DNA of 64,000 nucleotides from Comamonas serinivorans (GCF_002158865.1 NZ_CP021455.1:1426001-1490000); one strand, 5' to 3'. Numbered from the stretch's first letter, positions 9,847 to 18,887 are shown. The notes: generated by a model from the sequence alone, not told the origin. Made by a program: numbers and translations.

Positions 9847-10308
9847 ATGAGCACCACGCCTGTTCCCCCACCGCAGCTGGCCGCGTCGCCGCTGCCCTTC
9901 AGCTCGGCCATCTACGGCATCGGCACCGACGTGTGCGACATCCGCCGCATCCGCGACACCTTCGGGCGCCACGGCGAGCGCTTCGTGCAGCGCGTGCTGT
10001 CCGAGGGCGAGCAGGCGGTCTGGCGCCGCCGCAGCGAGCGCTGGCCCGAGCGCGGCGTGCGCTACCTGGCGACGCGGTTTTCGGCCAAGGAGGCGTTCTC
10101 CAAGGCCATCGGCGTGGGCATGCACTGGCCCATGCAGTGGCGCTGGTGCGAAATCGCCAACGCCGCCAGCGGGCAGCCGCACATCGTGCTGCACGGCGAC
10201 CTCAAGCCCTGGTGCGACGAGCGCGGCCTGCGCTTTCACATCACCGTCAGCGACGAGAGCGACTACGCCACCAGCTTCTGCGTGGCCGAGCGCGGGCCCG
10301 TGGCCTGA
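9847..10308 (+). CDS. acpS: Holo-[acyl-carrier-protein] synthase AcpS
   Basis: Transfers 4'-phosphopantetheine from CoA to acyl carrier protein, activating it for fatty-acid synthesis. The 153-residue product has the two family motifs: GIGTDVCDIRRI near residue 25 (Mg-binding aspartate) and RFSAKEAFSKAIG (catalytic glutamate and lysine). It is about 25 residues longer than E. coli AcpS at the N-terminus, because the ATG at 9847 precedes a proline-rich leader of about 20 residues. The next gene, nagZ, is on the same strand 250 nt on. Confidence 0.93.
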   Translation: MSTTPVPPPQLAASPLPFSSAIYGIGTDVCDIRRIRDTFGRHGERFVQRVLSEGEQAVWRRRSERWPERGVRYLATRFSAKEAFSKAIGVGMHWPMQWRWCEIANAASGQPHIVLHGDLKPWCDERGLRFHITVSDESDYATSFCVAERGPVA

Positions 10309-10558
10309 ACCTCCAGCCGGCTGGGCGCCTCTGTGCGAAGGCGCCTGCCTGCGGGGCTTTGGGGGGAGGGCGACGAGCACGGTCCCCCGTTCGGCCGGCT
10401 GCTGGTGAGCGCCGCCCCCGACTGGGTCGATGCGGTGACCGCCGCGCCCTAGAATTGCGCAACCCCGCCGGCGAAGCCCGTGCCCGTTGCACGCGCCGCA
10501 GTCGCCGGACCTGGCCCACGCCTTCACCGCAGCTCTCAGGCCGCGCGGCCTGCCCACC

Positions 10559-11650
10559 ATGCTTGAACACGCCCCCCTCATCCTTGACGTTGCCGGCACC
10601 AGCCTGACGACCGACGACCGCCGCCGGCTGGCCCACCCGCTCGTGGGTGGCGTCATCCTCTTCACGCGCAACTGGGCCAGCCGCACCCAGCTGACCGAGC
10701 TGTGCGCCGCCATCAAGCGCGTGCGGCCCGACCTGCTGATTGCCGCCGACCACGAAGGCGGCCGCGTGCAGCGCTTCCGCACCGACGGTTTCACGCACCT
10801 GCCCAGCATGCGCACGCTGGGCGAGCTGTGGCTGAACGACGGCCGGGGTGCGAATGCCCGTGCCGGTCAGGGCGCCATGCGGGCCCAGAACGCCGCCACG
10901 GCCGCCGGTTATGTGCTGGCGGCCGAGCTGCGCGCCTGTGGCGTCGATTTCAGCTTCACGCCCGTGCTCGACCTGGACTGGGGCGACAGCCAGGTGATCG
11001 GCGACCGCGCCTTCCATGCCGACGCGCGCGTGGTGGCCACGCTGGCCAAAAGCCTGATGTTGGGGCTGCTGCAGGCTGGCATGGCCAACTGCGGCAAGCA
11101 TTTTCCGGGGCATGGCTTCGTGGCGGCAGACTCGCACGTGGCCCTGCCGGTGGACAAGCGGTCGCTCAAGGCCATCCTGGCCGACGACGCCATGCCCTAC
11201 GCCTGGCTGCAGACCGCGCTCACCGCCGTGATGCCGGCGCACGTTATCTACTCACGCGTGGACAAGCGACCCGCCGGCTTCTCGGCCCGCTGGCTGCAGG
11301 ACGTGCTGCGTGCGCGCCTGGGGTTCGAGGGCGCCATCGTCAGCGACGACCTGTCGATGGCGGCGGCCCGCCAGCTCGACGGCCGTGAGCTGAGCTTTGC
11401 CGAGGCCGCCCTCGAGGCTTTGCGGGCGGGCTGCGATCTGGCGCTGATCTGCAACCAGTCCCTGGGCGGCGGCGCCGTGCTCGACGAGGTCATCGACACC
11501 GTGGCCCGCGCCGTGGTGCAGGGAGGCTGGCAGCCCAGCCGCGCCAGCGCCCTGCGTCGCCAGGCGCTGTTGCCGGCCACGCCCGCCCTCGATTGGGACA
11601 GCCTGATGGTGAGCCCGCGCTATCGGCAGGCCCTGGCGCTGTTGCCGTGA
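10559..11650 (+). CDS. nagZ: Beta-N-acetylhexosaminidase NagZ
   Basis: Cytoplasmic glycoside hydrolase family 3 enzyme that removes GlcNAc from anhydro-muropeptides in cell-wall recycling. The 363-residue protein carries the substrate-loop motif KHFPGHG and the nucleophile motif IVSDDLSM typical of NagZ, plus AADHEGGRVQRF near residue 67. The ATG at 10559 is chosen because the protein then begins LILDVAGTSLT as in homologues; a TTG upstream would add an unsupported tail. A palindrome begins 13 nt after its stop. Confidence 0.95.
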   Translation: MLEHAPLILDVAGTSLTTDDRRRLAHPLVGGVILFTRNWASRTQLTELCAAIKRVRPDLLIAADHEGGRVQRFRTDGFTHLPSMRTLGELWLNDGRGANARAGQGAMRAQNAATAAGYVLAAELRACGVDFSFTPVLDLDWGDSQVIGDRAFHADARVVATLAKSLMLGLLQAGMANCGKHFPGHGFVAADSHVALPVDKRSLKAILADDAMPYAWLQTALTAVMPAHVIYSRVDKRPAGFSARWLQDVLRARLGFEGAIVSDDLSMAAARQLDGRELSFAEAALEALRAGCDLALICNQSLGGGAVLDEVIDTVARAVVQGGWQPSRASALRRQALLPATPALDWDSLMVSPRYRQALALLP

Positions 11651-11662
11651 TCGATGGATATC

Positions 11663-11714
11663 AGGGTATGCTGTTGGGTGGTTCATGAATTCATTGGGAG
11701 TGGGTTCATACCCC
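11663..11714. repeat. 52-nt palindromic element, copy 5 (after nagZ)
   Basis: Ends are AGGGTATG and CATACCCC. Outer stem GGGTATG (11664-11670) pairs with CATACCC (11707-11713). The centre is the 10-nt palindrome ATGAATTCAT (11685-11694). Confidence 0.88.
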
Positions 11715-11863
11715 GTCATGTCTGGCATGAGGCAGGCAAAAATCCTTGCGACCGCCCTTGAAATTCCGTTCTCGCGGATCATGTGAACACCATGCGGGCC
11801 GGCCAAAACGGCAGGCCCCCATCCTTTGACTGCAACGGGGCATCCGCCCCCATACCGAGAGCC

Positions 11864-12241
11864 ATGAACACCGTTTCCCGCGTCCTGTCCGATCTTCTGG
11901 CCACTGCCGTGCGCGTGCTGCTGTGGCTGACGGCAGGACTGGCGGCGCTGACCGTCACGCTGATGCTGATGCTGGGCTTGGCGCTGGCCGGCGTGTGGGC
12001 CATGCTCACCGGCCGCCGTGCCTGGTGGACGCAGTTGCGCCAGGCGCGCACAGCCTCGCAAGCCATGTGGCAGGCGCGCCGGCAGGCCGCGCATGGCGCC
12101 GACCACGCCAACCCGGGCGCGGCGGCCGATGCCGGTGACACTGCCGCCAGTGCCGCACGCGCCCCGCTGGCGCAGCGCCGCTTTGGCCGCGCCGGCCGCA
12201 TGGACGTCAGCGATGTGAGTGCGCGCAAGGCGCACGGCTGA
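11864..12241 (+). CDS. Small membrane protein of unknown function
   Basis: I do not recognise this 125-residue protein. It starts at the ATG at 11864 and has a strongly hydrophobic stretch at about residues 12-47 that could form one long or two short membrane helices. A basic, alanine-rich cytoplasmic tail follows, ending in the motif RRFGRAGRMDVSDVSA. Codon use matches the neighbours, so I consider it a real gene. It lies between nagZ and aroQ on the same strand; no shared role is evident. Confidence 0.7.
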   Translation: MNTVSRVLSDLLATAVRVLLWLTAGLAALTVTLMLMLGLALAGVWAMLTGRRAWWTQLRQARTASQAMWQARRQAAHGADHANPGAAADAGDTAASAARAPLAQRRFGRAGRMDVSDVSARKAHG

Positions 12242-12407
12242 GGCCAGTACCCCGCTCAGGGGCGGGCGCCATCGTCATGCTGGCGCCAGGCGCTTGGGCC
12301 GCCCATGAGGCGGGCTGCTCCTGTGCCGATGACGTGACAGAGCCTCACCGGGCCTGGCGTACGCAGCCACTAAACTTGGGGTTTTCGCCAAGTTTGACCA
12401 CGCCGCC

Positions 12408-12854
12408 ATGAAAACCGCCTTCGTCTTCAACGGCCCCAACCTCAACCTGCTGGGCCAGCGTGAGCCGCAGGTCTATGGCCACCACACCCTGGCCGACGTG
12501 CAGGCCTTGTGCGCGCAAGCCTGTGCCGAGCTGGGCCTGGCGCTGGACTTTCGCCAAAGCAACCACGAGGGCGACCTGATCGACTGGATCCACGCCGCCG
12601 GCCAGGCGCAGCAGGCGGGCCAGGCCGTGGGGGCCGTCATCAACGCCGGGGCCTACACGCACACCAGCGTGGCCCTGCACGACGCCATCAAGGGCGCGCA
12701 GCTGCGCGTGATCGAGCTGCACATCAGCAACGTGCACGCGCGCGAGGCCTTTCGCCACCACAGCTACCTCTCGCCCGTGTCGCAAGCCGTGATGTGTGGC
12801 TTTGGCGTGGCCGGCTATGCGCTGGCCCTGCGCGGCCTGGCGGATGGCGCATGA
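12408..12854 (+). CDS. aroQ: 3-dehydroquinate dehydratase, type II
   Basis: Dehydrates 3-dehydroquinate to 3-dehydroshikimate in the shikimate pathway. The 148-residue product matches the usual type II length. It has the opening FNGPNLNLLGQREP, catalytic tyrosine Y23 in the mobile lid, the substrate motif INAGAYTHTS and the catalytic histidine in ELHISN. A palindrome begins 79 nt downstream. Confidence 0.96.
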   Translation: MKTAFVFNGPNLNLLGQREPQVYGHHTLADVQALCAQACAELGLALDFRQSNHEGDLIDWIHAAGQAQQAGQAVGAVINAGAYTHTSVALHDAIKGAQLRVIELHISNVHAREAFRHHSYLSPVSQAVMCGFGVAGYALALRGLADGA

Positions 12855-12932
12855 GGTCGGCCCGAGCCGACCGGCCCAATGGCCCCGATCACCTGAATTG
12901 CCCCGAGAGGGGCCGCACGCAAGCAATGCATG

Positions 12933-12984
12933 CCAGTATGGCCCGGTCTCCGTTTTCTTGTGAACGGCAGGGCATGCATACCCC
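12933..12984. repeat. 52-nt palindromic element, copy 6 (after aroQ)
   Basis: Mixed ends, CCAGTATG on the left and CATACCCC on the right. Inner CCGTT (12950-12954) pairs with AACGG (12963-12967), exactly on the family positions. Confidence 0.92.
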
Positions 12985-13067
12985 ATTTGTATGACCATGT
13001 GGCGGTCTGCAAGCCCTCGCGGCGTGCCGCGGACGGCTTGCGACCCACGCCCAGCCCAGGAGCCGAT

Positions 13068-13964
13068 GTGCCGTTGATCGATACCCCCCCGTCCTTGCCC
13101 GAAGCCGTGCGCAGCCGCCTGGCCCAGGCCACGCGTTTTTTCACCCCCGTCGATGGCGGCCGCATGAGCTGGTACGCCTGGGGCAACGCCCACAGCGCGC
13201 AGCCGCCCGTGGTGTTGTTCCACGGCGGCAGCGGCAGCTGGACGCATTGGGTGCACGCGATCTTGCCGCTGGTCGATGCCGGCCGCTACGTGGTGGCGGC
13301 CGACCTGCCGGGCTTCGGCCAATCGGACAAGCCCGACCGCGGCGGCGATGCCGACGCGCTGAGCGAGCCCCTGGCGCAGGGGTTGGCCAACCTGTTCGAG
13401 GGCCGGCCGATCCACCTCGTCGGCTTCTCGTTCGGCGGCCTGTCGGCTGGCCTGATGCTGGCGGCTGAAGCCGAGCGTGAGCGCCGGGGCGAGCCCCGGC
13501 GCGTCAACGCACAGCGCATGGTGTTCGTGGGCGCGCCCGCCATGGGCGTGGTGCCCGAGCGCCAGTTCGAGCTCAAGGCCTGGCGCCACCTCGAGACCGA
13601 GGCCGAGCGCGACGCCATCCACAAGTACAACCTGGGCGCGCTCATGCTGGCGCACCCGCAGAACATCGAAGGCCTGGCTTTCGAGATCCACAAGGCCAAC
13701 ATGGCCAACGACCGCGGCGGCCGTCGCCGCCTCGCGCACACCGACATCCTCGCGCGCTCGCTGCCCCCGGTGACCAGCGAGGTCTATGCCATCTACGGCC
13801 AGTACGACGCGCTCTACAAAGCCTGGATCGGCCAGCTCGAAGCCGCCTACCGGCAGGCCGCGCCGCAGTTCAAGGGCATGCAGCTCATCGAGGGCGCGGG
13901 CCACTGGGTGCAGTTCGAAGCGCCCGAGGCCTTCAACACCGCGCTGGCCCAGGTGTTGGCCTGA
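13068..13964 (+). CDS. Alpha/beta hydrolase
   Basis: Predicted cytoplasmic hydrolase; the substrate cannot be told from sequence. The 298-residue protein shows the oxyanion motif VVLFHGGSGSW, the nucleophile elbow GFSFGG, an aspartate in IYGQYDAL and the catalytic histidine in GAGHWVQFEAP. The start is a GTG at 13068 with AGGAG five bases upstream. Longer readings would begin inside the 52-nt palindrome and translate it, so I reject them. Ester, lactone or C-C hydrolase activity are all possible. Confidence 0.85.
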   Translation: MPLIDTPPSLPEAVRSRLAQATRFFTPVDGGRMSWYAWGNAHSAQPPVVLFHGGSGSWTHWVHAILPLVDAGRYVVAADLPGFGQSDKPDRGGDADALSEPLAQGLANLFEGRPIHLVGFSFGGLSAGLMLAAEAERERRGEPRRVNAQRMVFVGAPAMGVVPERQFELKAWRHLETEAERDAIHKYNLGALMLAHPQNIEGLAFEIHKANMANDRGGRRRLAHTDILARSLPPVTSEVYAIYGQYDALYKAWIGQLEAAYRQAAPQFKGMQLIEGAGHWVQFEAPEAFNTALAQVLA

Positions 13965-14204
13965 GCACCCGACGGCCGCCGCGTCCAGCCGCAGGACCGT
14001 TGGCCGGGGCCACGTGACCCGATCAGGCGCCTGAGCCGGTCATCGGGCGCTGGCGTCGTGGCTGACCGAGCGCCCGGCCGATGAGGGCGAGGCGGACGGT
14101 TCGGGCCAGTCCACGTCGGCGGGCAGGCGGTGCACCAGGGCGCGGGCCTTGATCGGTGCAGGCACTTGACGCAGCCAGGCGCTGGCTTTGCGTGACATTG
14201 TCAG

Positions 14205-14256
14205 CCAGTATGGGGTGAGTGCCGTTTATTTTATGAGGATAAATGGCTCATGCTGG
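14205..14256. repeat. 52-nt palindromic element, copy 7
   Basis: Ends are CCAGTATG and CATGCTGG, which pair with one T-G wobble. CCGTT is at 14222-14226. Its right end abuts the tRNA-like fragment. Confidence 0.85.
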
Positions 14257-14303
14257 TCCATCTTCTGATGGGCTACCGTTCTACCATTGAACTACACCCT
14301 ATG
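14257..14303 (-). pseudogene. tRNA-like 5' fragment, truncated
   Basis: Read on the minus strand, 14278-14299 gives GGGTGTAG followed by the D-arm GTTC-AATGGTA-GAAC, the layout of a tRNA-Gly-type 5' half. The following anticodon-like arm folds badly (8-nt loop, one mismatch). The sequence then runs into the palindrome at 14256. No T-arm (GGTTCGA-type) or 3' acceptor is found beyond it. I read it as a remnant, not a working tRNA; chance similarity is possible. Confidence 0.4.
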
Positions 14304-14576
14304 GGCTGATCGGCGGCGCTACACCGATCACGCGCGGCCTGGCCAGGTGCCGACCGGCGGCTCACGCGCCGAGTCCGCCGGCCTCTGGCGCGTCACCGCA
14401 CCCATCACCCGGCATAAAACACGCCATTCGGCTCGCGATTCGGCGCCATGGTCTCCATCGGCATGTTCGAGGCGGCGGGGCGCGCGTACTGGTGCGGCTA
14501 CTTCGAGGTGCTGCGCGCCTGCCTCAGGCTGGGTGGCCTGCAAACAGACCTGCCGGCGCCGGACGGGCGCTGGCAG

Positions 14577-16274
14577 TCAGCGCACCTCGCGGCGCAGGAT
14601 CTTGCCGGTCACGGTCTTGGGCAGCTCGTCGCGGAACTCGATCAGGCGCGGGTATTTGTAGGCGGCCATGTTGGCCTTGCAGTGGGCGATCAGCTCGTCG
14701 GCCGTGGCCTGGTGGCCGGCCTTGAGCGAGACCACGGCTTTGACGGTTTCGCCGCGGTAGGCATCGGGCACGCCGACCACGGCGACCTCGCGCACGGCGG
14801 GGTGCTGGTAGAGCACGTCTTCCACCTCGCGCGGCCAGACCTTGTAGCCGCCCGCGTTGATCATGTCCTTTTTGCGGTCGACCAGGTAGAACCAGCCGCG
14901 CTCGTCCATGAAGCCCACGTCGCCGGTGCGCATGCCGCCGTGCAGCAGCGCGGCTTCGGTGGCTTCGGGCATGTGCCAGTAGCCGCGCATGATCTGCGGC
15001 CCGGCCGAGACGATTTCGCCGATTTCACCCACCGCGGCCTCCTGGCCGGCGTCGTTCACGATGCGCACCGTGGTGTTGTAGACCGGCACGCCGATCGACA
15101 TCGCGCCGCTCACCGGGTCGACCGGGGGCTTCACCCCCAGCGGCACCATGTGCGAGGGCGAGCAGGTCTCGGTCATGCCGAAGGCGTTGTGGATGACGTG
15201 GCCGGTCAGGCGCTCGAACGCGTCGGCCGTGGCCGGTGCGATGGGCGCGCCGCCCGAGTAGATGGCCCTGAAGCTGGCGAAATCGGCGCGCGTCACGCCC
15301 GGGTGGTTCATCAGCGCCAGGAAGGCCGTGATGGCGCCGATGGTGAAGGTCGGGCGCGTCTCGCGGATGGCATCCAGCATCACCTCGGGGGTGAAGCGGT
15401 GGCACAGCACCAGCGTGCACGGCACCCTCAGCGCCAGCGCCATGTGGCCCACCAGGCCCGTGATGTGGAACAGCGGCGCGAGCCCCAGCACCACGTCGTC
15501 GGCCTGCACGCCGACCCAGTCGCGGTAGACCTGGGCGTTGAAGGCCAGGTTGCCGTGCGTGTTCATGGCGCCCTTGGGCTTGCCCGTGGTGCCCGAGGTG
15601 TAGGTCAGCAGCGCCAGGTCGTTGGCGCTGGGGACGCTGGCCAGCGGCCGCGGCCGGTCGCCGCTGCGGGCGATGGCCAGCAGGTCGACCACGCCGTGGG
15701 GAACCGGCAGGCGCTCGCTGTGGCTGAGCACGCGCCGGTCGGTGCGCGATTGCCAGTCGAGGGCGCTGGTGGTCACCACCGTCTTCAGGGCCAGCGGACC
15801 GTCGTCGTTCTGGGCGCCATCACCTTGGGAGCCATCGCCCTGGGCCAGCATGGGCGCGACGACCTCATGCCACAGCTCGTCCAGGCACAGCAGCGCCTGC
15901 GCGCCCGAGTTGCCGAGGATGTAGCGCAGCTCGCGCTGCTTGTTCATGGGGTTGACCGGCACGGCCACGCCACCGGCTTTCCAGGCCGCCAGCAGGCCGA
16001 TGACGAAGGCCGGGTTGTTCTGGGTGTAGACGGCCAGGCGGTCGCCAGGCGCAAAGCCGCGCGCCTGCAGCTGGGCGGCCAGGGCGTCGGCGGCCGCGTC
16101 GACCTCGCGCAGCGTGAGCTGGCCGTCGAAGTAGCGGATGAAGGGCCGGTCGGGCGCGGCGGCCAGGGCCGCGGCCAGCAGGTCGATCATGTGGCTGAAC
16201 TGCGGCGTGATGCGGGCGGGCTGCCCCGGGGCGTACTGCTGCAGCCAGGGCTGGGTGGCGCTGGCGCCGGTCAT
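14577..16274 (-). CDS. AMP-dependent acyl-CoA synthetase/ligase
   Basis: Activates a carboxylic (probably fatty) acid to its CoA thioester through an acyl-adenylate. The 565-residue protein has the P-loop YTSGTTGKPKG, the core AFGMTETCSPS, the adenylate motif MRTGDVGFMDERGWFYLVDR, the hinge lysine region GGYKVWPREVE and the C-terminal catalytic lysine in PKTVTGKILRREV. I start at the ATG at 16274. The reading frame stays open far upstream, through a pentanucleotide repeat and the pyrD antisense, but that part has no protein similarity. It is likely a FadD-like enzyme; the exact chain length is unknown. Confidence 0.9.
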   Translation of the reverse strand: MTGASATQPWLQQYAPGQPARITPQFSHMIDLLAAALAAAPDRPFIRYFDGQLTLREVDAAADALAAQLQARGFAPGDRLAVYTQNNPAFVIGLLAAWKAGGVAVPVNPMNKQRELRYILGNSGAQALLCLDELWHEVVAPMLAQGDGSQGDGAQNDDGPLALKTVVTTSALDWQSRTDRRVLSHSERLPVPHGVVDLLAIARSGDRPRPLASVPSANDLALLTYTSGTTGKPKGAMNTHGNLAFNAQVYRDWVGVQADDVVLGLAPLFHITGLVGHMALALRVPCTLVLCHRFTPEVMLDAIRETRPTFTIGAITAFLALMNHPGVTRADFASFRAIYSGGAPIAPATADAFERLTGHVIHNAFGMTETCSPSHMVPLGVKPPVDPVSGAMSIGVPVYNTTVRIVNDAGQEAAVGEIGEIVSAGPQIMRGYWHMPEATEAALLHGGMRTGDVGFMDERGWFYLVDRKKDMINAGGYKVWPREVEDVLYQHPAVREVAVVGVPDAYRGETVKAVVSLKAGHQATADELIAHCKANMAAYKYPRLIEFRDELPKTVTGKILRREVR

Positions 16275-16455
16275 GCGGCCACCCCGGCGCCGAAGCGGTG
16301 AAGCGGATGAAGCGGGTGAGGCAAGGTGGCGCGGCGGTGGGGTGCGTGGCCCATGTTCGGTCTCCAGGTCAGGTCGAGGCCAGCCTTCGGGGGTGCTGAC
16401 CAGGCCCATTCGACGGGGTCGCGGCATGGCGGGCTGTCGCCCAATCGACAAAACG

Positions 16456-16506
16456 GCAGTATGGCCTGATTCCGTTGAGTAATTGATCGGCATGCTCGGA
16501 TACTGC
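16456..16506. repeat. 51-nt palindromic element, copy 8
   Basis: The only copy that is one base short. Ends are GCAGTATG and GATACTGC; CAGTAT (16457-16462) pairs with ATACTG (16500-16505). It touches the pentamer tract 4 nt on. Confidence 0.88.
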
Positions 16507-16510
16507 TGGC

Positions 16511-16630
16511 CACGCCACGCCACGCCACGCCACGCCAAGCCAAGCCAAGCCAAGCCAAGCCAAGCCAAGCCAAGCCAAGCCAAGCCAAGCCAAGCCAAGC
16601 CAAGCCAAGCCAAGCCAAGCCAAGCCAAGC
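16511..16630. repeat. Pentanucleotide tandem repeat (CACGC)5(CAAGC)19
   Basis: Five copies of CACGC (16511-16535) are followed by nineteen perfect copies of CAAGC (16536-16630), 24 units in all. The tract is about 237 bp upstream of the acyl-CoA synthetase start. Perfect short repeats of this length change copy number easily by slippage. Because 5 is not a multiple of 3, each change would shift any reading frame that crosses it. Confidence 0.98.
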
Positions 16631-16891
16631 CAACGGCGACAAGGGCGTACGGCGACGTACGGTGCAAAACCTCGGACGGGGTGGCCGCGGTGTTCAGAAG
16701 CCAATGTGGGGTCAGTCGACGCTTCGCACGACGTGGCGGAGGCCATGCACGGCCGAGATGCTGGTCCGCTTCGTTCACCAAGGCGCAGCTTGCGCGCCAA
16801 GCGCCTGCGCGAAGCACGCCGCGCCATGGCGAGCTGGCGCTGCGAGGCCGGCGATCGTGCCCGATGTGGTCACCGCCCCCCAGCCCGGCGA

Positions 16892-18001
16892 TCAGCCCTG
16901 GGTGTGCGCCTTGGCAGTTGCCTGGGCAATGGCCTGGGCCGCTTCGTGCACCAGGGCCGGGCCCTTGTAGATCAGCCCGGTGTAGATCTGCACGGCGTCG
17001 GCGCCGGCACGGAGCTTGGTCACGGCGTCGGCGCCCGAGCCGATGCCGCCCACGCCGATGAGGGGAAAGTCGGGGCCGAGCGCGGCCCGCAGCTGCCGGA
17101 TGACGGCGTTGCTGGCCGCGAAGACCGGCTTGCCCGAGAGGCCGCCCGCTTCGCCCGCATGGCGGTGGCTGGCCACGGCGTCGCGGTTCAGCGTGGTGTT
17201 GGTGGCGATCACGCCCAGGCGCTGCGTGGGCTGGCCGCTGTCGGCGTCGCAGCCATGGCGCTTGAGCGTGGCGGCGATGACGGCGACCTGGGCGTCGTCG
17301 AGGTCGGGCGCGATCTTGACGAACAAGGGCTTCTCGGCGCCGTGCTCCTGCGCCAGCTCGGCGCGGCGGCCCATCAGCGTGGCCAGCAGCGCGTCCAGGG
17401 CCTCGTCGCCCTGCAGCTCGCGCAGGTTCTTGGTGTTGGGGCTTGAGATGTTGACCGTCACGTAGTCGGCATGGGGGTAGACGCCGGCCAGGCCGATCAG
17501 GTAGTCGTCGGTGGCCCGCTCGATGGGGGTGGCGGCGTTCTTGCCGATGTTCAGCCCCAGGCGCATGCGCGTGGCCGTGGCGCGGGCGCCGGGCTGGCGG
17601 CAGCGCGCCGCCTTCACGTTGCGCACAAAGGCCTGCAGCCCGTCGTTGTTGAAGCCCAGGCGGTTGATGAGCGCGTCGTGCTCGGGCAGGCGGAACATGC
17701 GGGGTTTGGGGTTGCCGGGCTGGGCCAGCGGGGTGACGGTGCCGACTTCGACCAGGCCGAAGCCCATGGCGGCAAAGGCGTCGATGCAGCGCGCGTTCTT
17801 GTCCAGCCCCGCGGCCAGGCCCACGCGGTTGGGCAGGTCCATGCCGGCCAGGCGGATCGGGTCGTTCACCTGCGGGTTGCCCCAGGCGCAGGCCAGGGGG
17901 CTGTGCTGCAGCTTGGCCAGCGCATCCATCATGTGCTCGTGGGCGGATTCGGGGTCCATGGCAAAGAGCGCAGGGCGAAGCAGGGCGTAGGGCAGTGGCA
18001 T
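16892..18001 (-). CDS. pyrD: Dihydroorotate dehydrogenase (quinone), class 2
   Basis: Membrane-associated flavoenzyme that oxidises dihydroorotate to orotate in pyrimidine synthesis, passing electrons to quinone. The 369-residue protein has the class 2 N-terminal helix (YALLRPALFAMDPESAHEH), GLAAGLDKNA, the FMN/substrate motif VNISSPNTKNLRELQ with the catalytic serine of class 2 enzymes, and the phosphate site IGVGGIGSGADAV. It is divergent from rpiA with 73 nt between the starts, which must hold both promoters. Confidence 0.97.
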   Translation of the reverse strand: MPLPYALLRPALFAMDPESAHEHMMDALAKLQHSPLACAWGNPQVNDPIRLAGMDLPNRVGLAAGLDKNARCIDAFAAMGFGLVEVGTVTPLAQPGNPKPRMFRLPEHDALINRLGFNNDGLQAFVRNVKAARCRQPGARATATRMRLGLNIGKNAATPIERATDDYLIGLAGVYPHADYVTVNISSPNTKNLRELQGDEALDALLATLMGRRAELAQEHGAEKPLFVKIAPDLDDAQVAVIAATLKRHGCDADSGQPTQRLGVIATNTTLNRDAVASHRHAGEAGGLSGKPVFAASNAVIRQLRAALGPDFPLIGVGGIGSGADAVTKLRAGADAVQIYTGLIYKGPALVHEAAQAIAQATAKAHTQG

Positions 18002-18074
18002 TGGTCGGATAATTCGGGGTTTTTGGGCGCCGAAGGCAAGGCTTCGCGCGTTGAACTGGCACGGATTTTCTCAA

Positions 18075-18761
18075 ATGACGCAAGACGAACTCAAAACATG
18101 GGTGGGGCAGGCCGCGCTGCGGTACGTGGTGCCGGGCGAGATCGTGGGCGTGGGCACGGGCTCCACGGTGAACAAGTTCATCGATGCCCTGGCCGGCATG
18201 GCCGGGCAGATCCAGGGCGCGGTGTCCAGCTCCGAGGCCTCGACCGCGCGCCTGCGGGCCATCGGCATCCCGGTGTTTGACGCCAACGAGGTGGGCGAGC
18301 TGGGCGTCTACGTCGACGGGGCGGACGAGATCGACGGCCGCGGCTACATGGTCAAGGGCGGCGGCGCCGCGCTCACGCGCGAGAAGATCGTTGCGGCCCA
18401 GGCGCGGCAGTTCGTCTGCATCGCCGACGAGTCCAAGCGGGTGCAGACGCTGGGGGCGTTTCCGCTGCCGGTCGAGGTCATCCCCATGGCTGCGCAGGCC
18501 GTGGCGCGCCGCTTTGCCGCCGGCGTGCAGGGCACGCGTGGCGAGGCCACGCTGCGCCTGAAGGACGGCGCCCCGCTGGTGACCGACAACGGCCAGCACA
18601 TCCTCGACGTGCGCGGCCTGCAGATCACCGATCCGCTGGCGTTCGAGCGCGAGGTCAACCAGTGGCCGGGCGTGGTGACGGTGGGGGTGTTCGCCAACCA
18701 GCGTGCTCACGTGTGCCTGTTGGGCACGGCCCAAGGGGTGCAGACGCTGACCTTCGCCTGA
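18075..18761 (+). CDS. rpiA: Ribose-5-phosphate isomerase A
   Basis: Interconverts ribose 5-phosphate and ribulose 5-phosphate in the pentose phosphate pathway. The 228-residue product shows the phosphate-binding GVGTGSTVNKFID, VDGADEID with catalytic aspartates, and KGGGAALTREKI with the catalytic glutamate and lysine. The ATG at 18075 gives the usual N-terminus; a TTG 24 nt upstream is unlikely. The next structure downstream is a palindrome 127 nt after the stop. Confidence 0.96.
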   Translation: MTQDELKTWVGQAALRYVVPGEIVGVGTGSTVNKFIDALAGMAGQIQGAVSSSEASTARLRAIGIPVFDANEVGELGVYVDGADEIDGRGYMVKGGGAALTREKIVAAQARQFVCIADESKRVQTLGAFPLPVEVIPMAAQAVARRFAAGVQGTRGEATLRLKDGAPLVTDNGQHILDVRGLQITDPLAFEREVNQWPGVVTVGVFANQRAHVCLLGTAQGVQTLTFA

Positions 18762-18887
18762 CGCGAAGCCGCGAACGGTGGGCGAGGAGTTGCTGCAGTT
18801 GAGGTGACAGGCCCCTGCCGCTGGCCAAGGCTTCATGCCCGCACGGCACGCGGTGCAGTCTTGGCATCAGATACAAGCCAATTTTTT

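Larger units (their letters stand above)
13965..14576. other. Intergenic stretch with palindrome and tRNA-like remnant
   Basis: No protein gene is supported in these 612 nt between the hydrolase and the convergent acyl-CoA synthetase. They hold one 52-nt palindrome and, directly beside it, a fragment resembling the 5' half of a tRNA on the minus strand. Confidence 0.55.
16275..16891. other. Repeat-rich gap upstream of the acyl-CoA synthetase
   Basis: 617 nt without a gene, between the pyrD stop and the synthetase start. It holds a 51-nt palindrome immediately followed by a 120-nt pentanucleotide tract. The rest is unremarkable. Confidence 0.6.

Noticed and set aside
12242..12407. GGCGCC inverted repeat before aroQ as a terminator
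   Set aside because: No T run on either strand, and such short GC palindromes are expected by chance at this base composition.
16275..18836. Continuous minus-strand open frame extending the acyl-CoA synthetase to about 1,400 residues
   Set aside because: The upstream part is antisense to rpiA, overlaps pyrD in another frame and encodes the pentamer repeat as a monotonous Leu-Ala-Trp-Gly string; the real protein starts at 16274.
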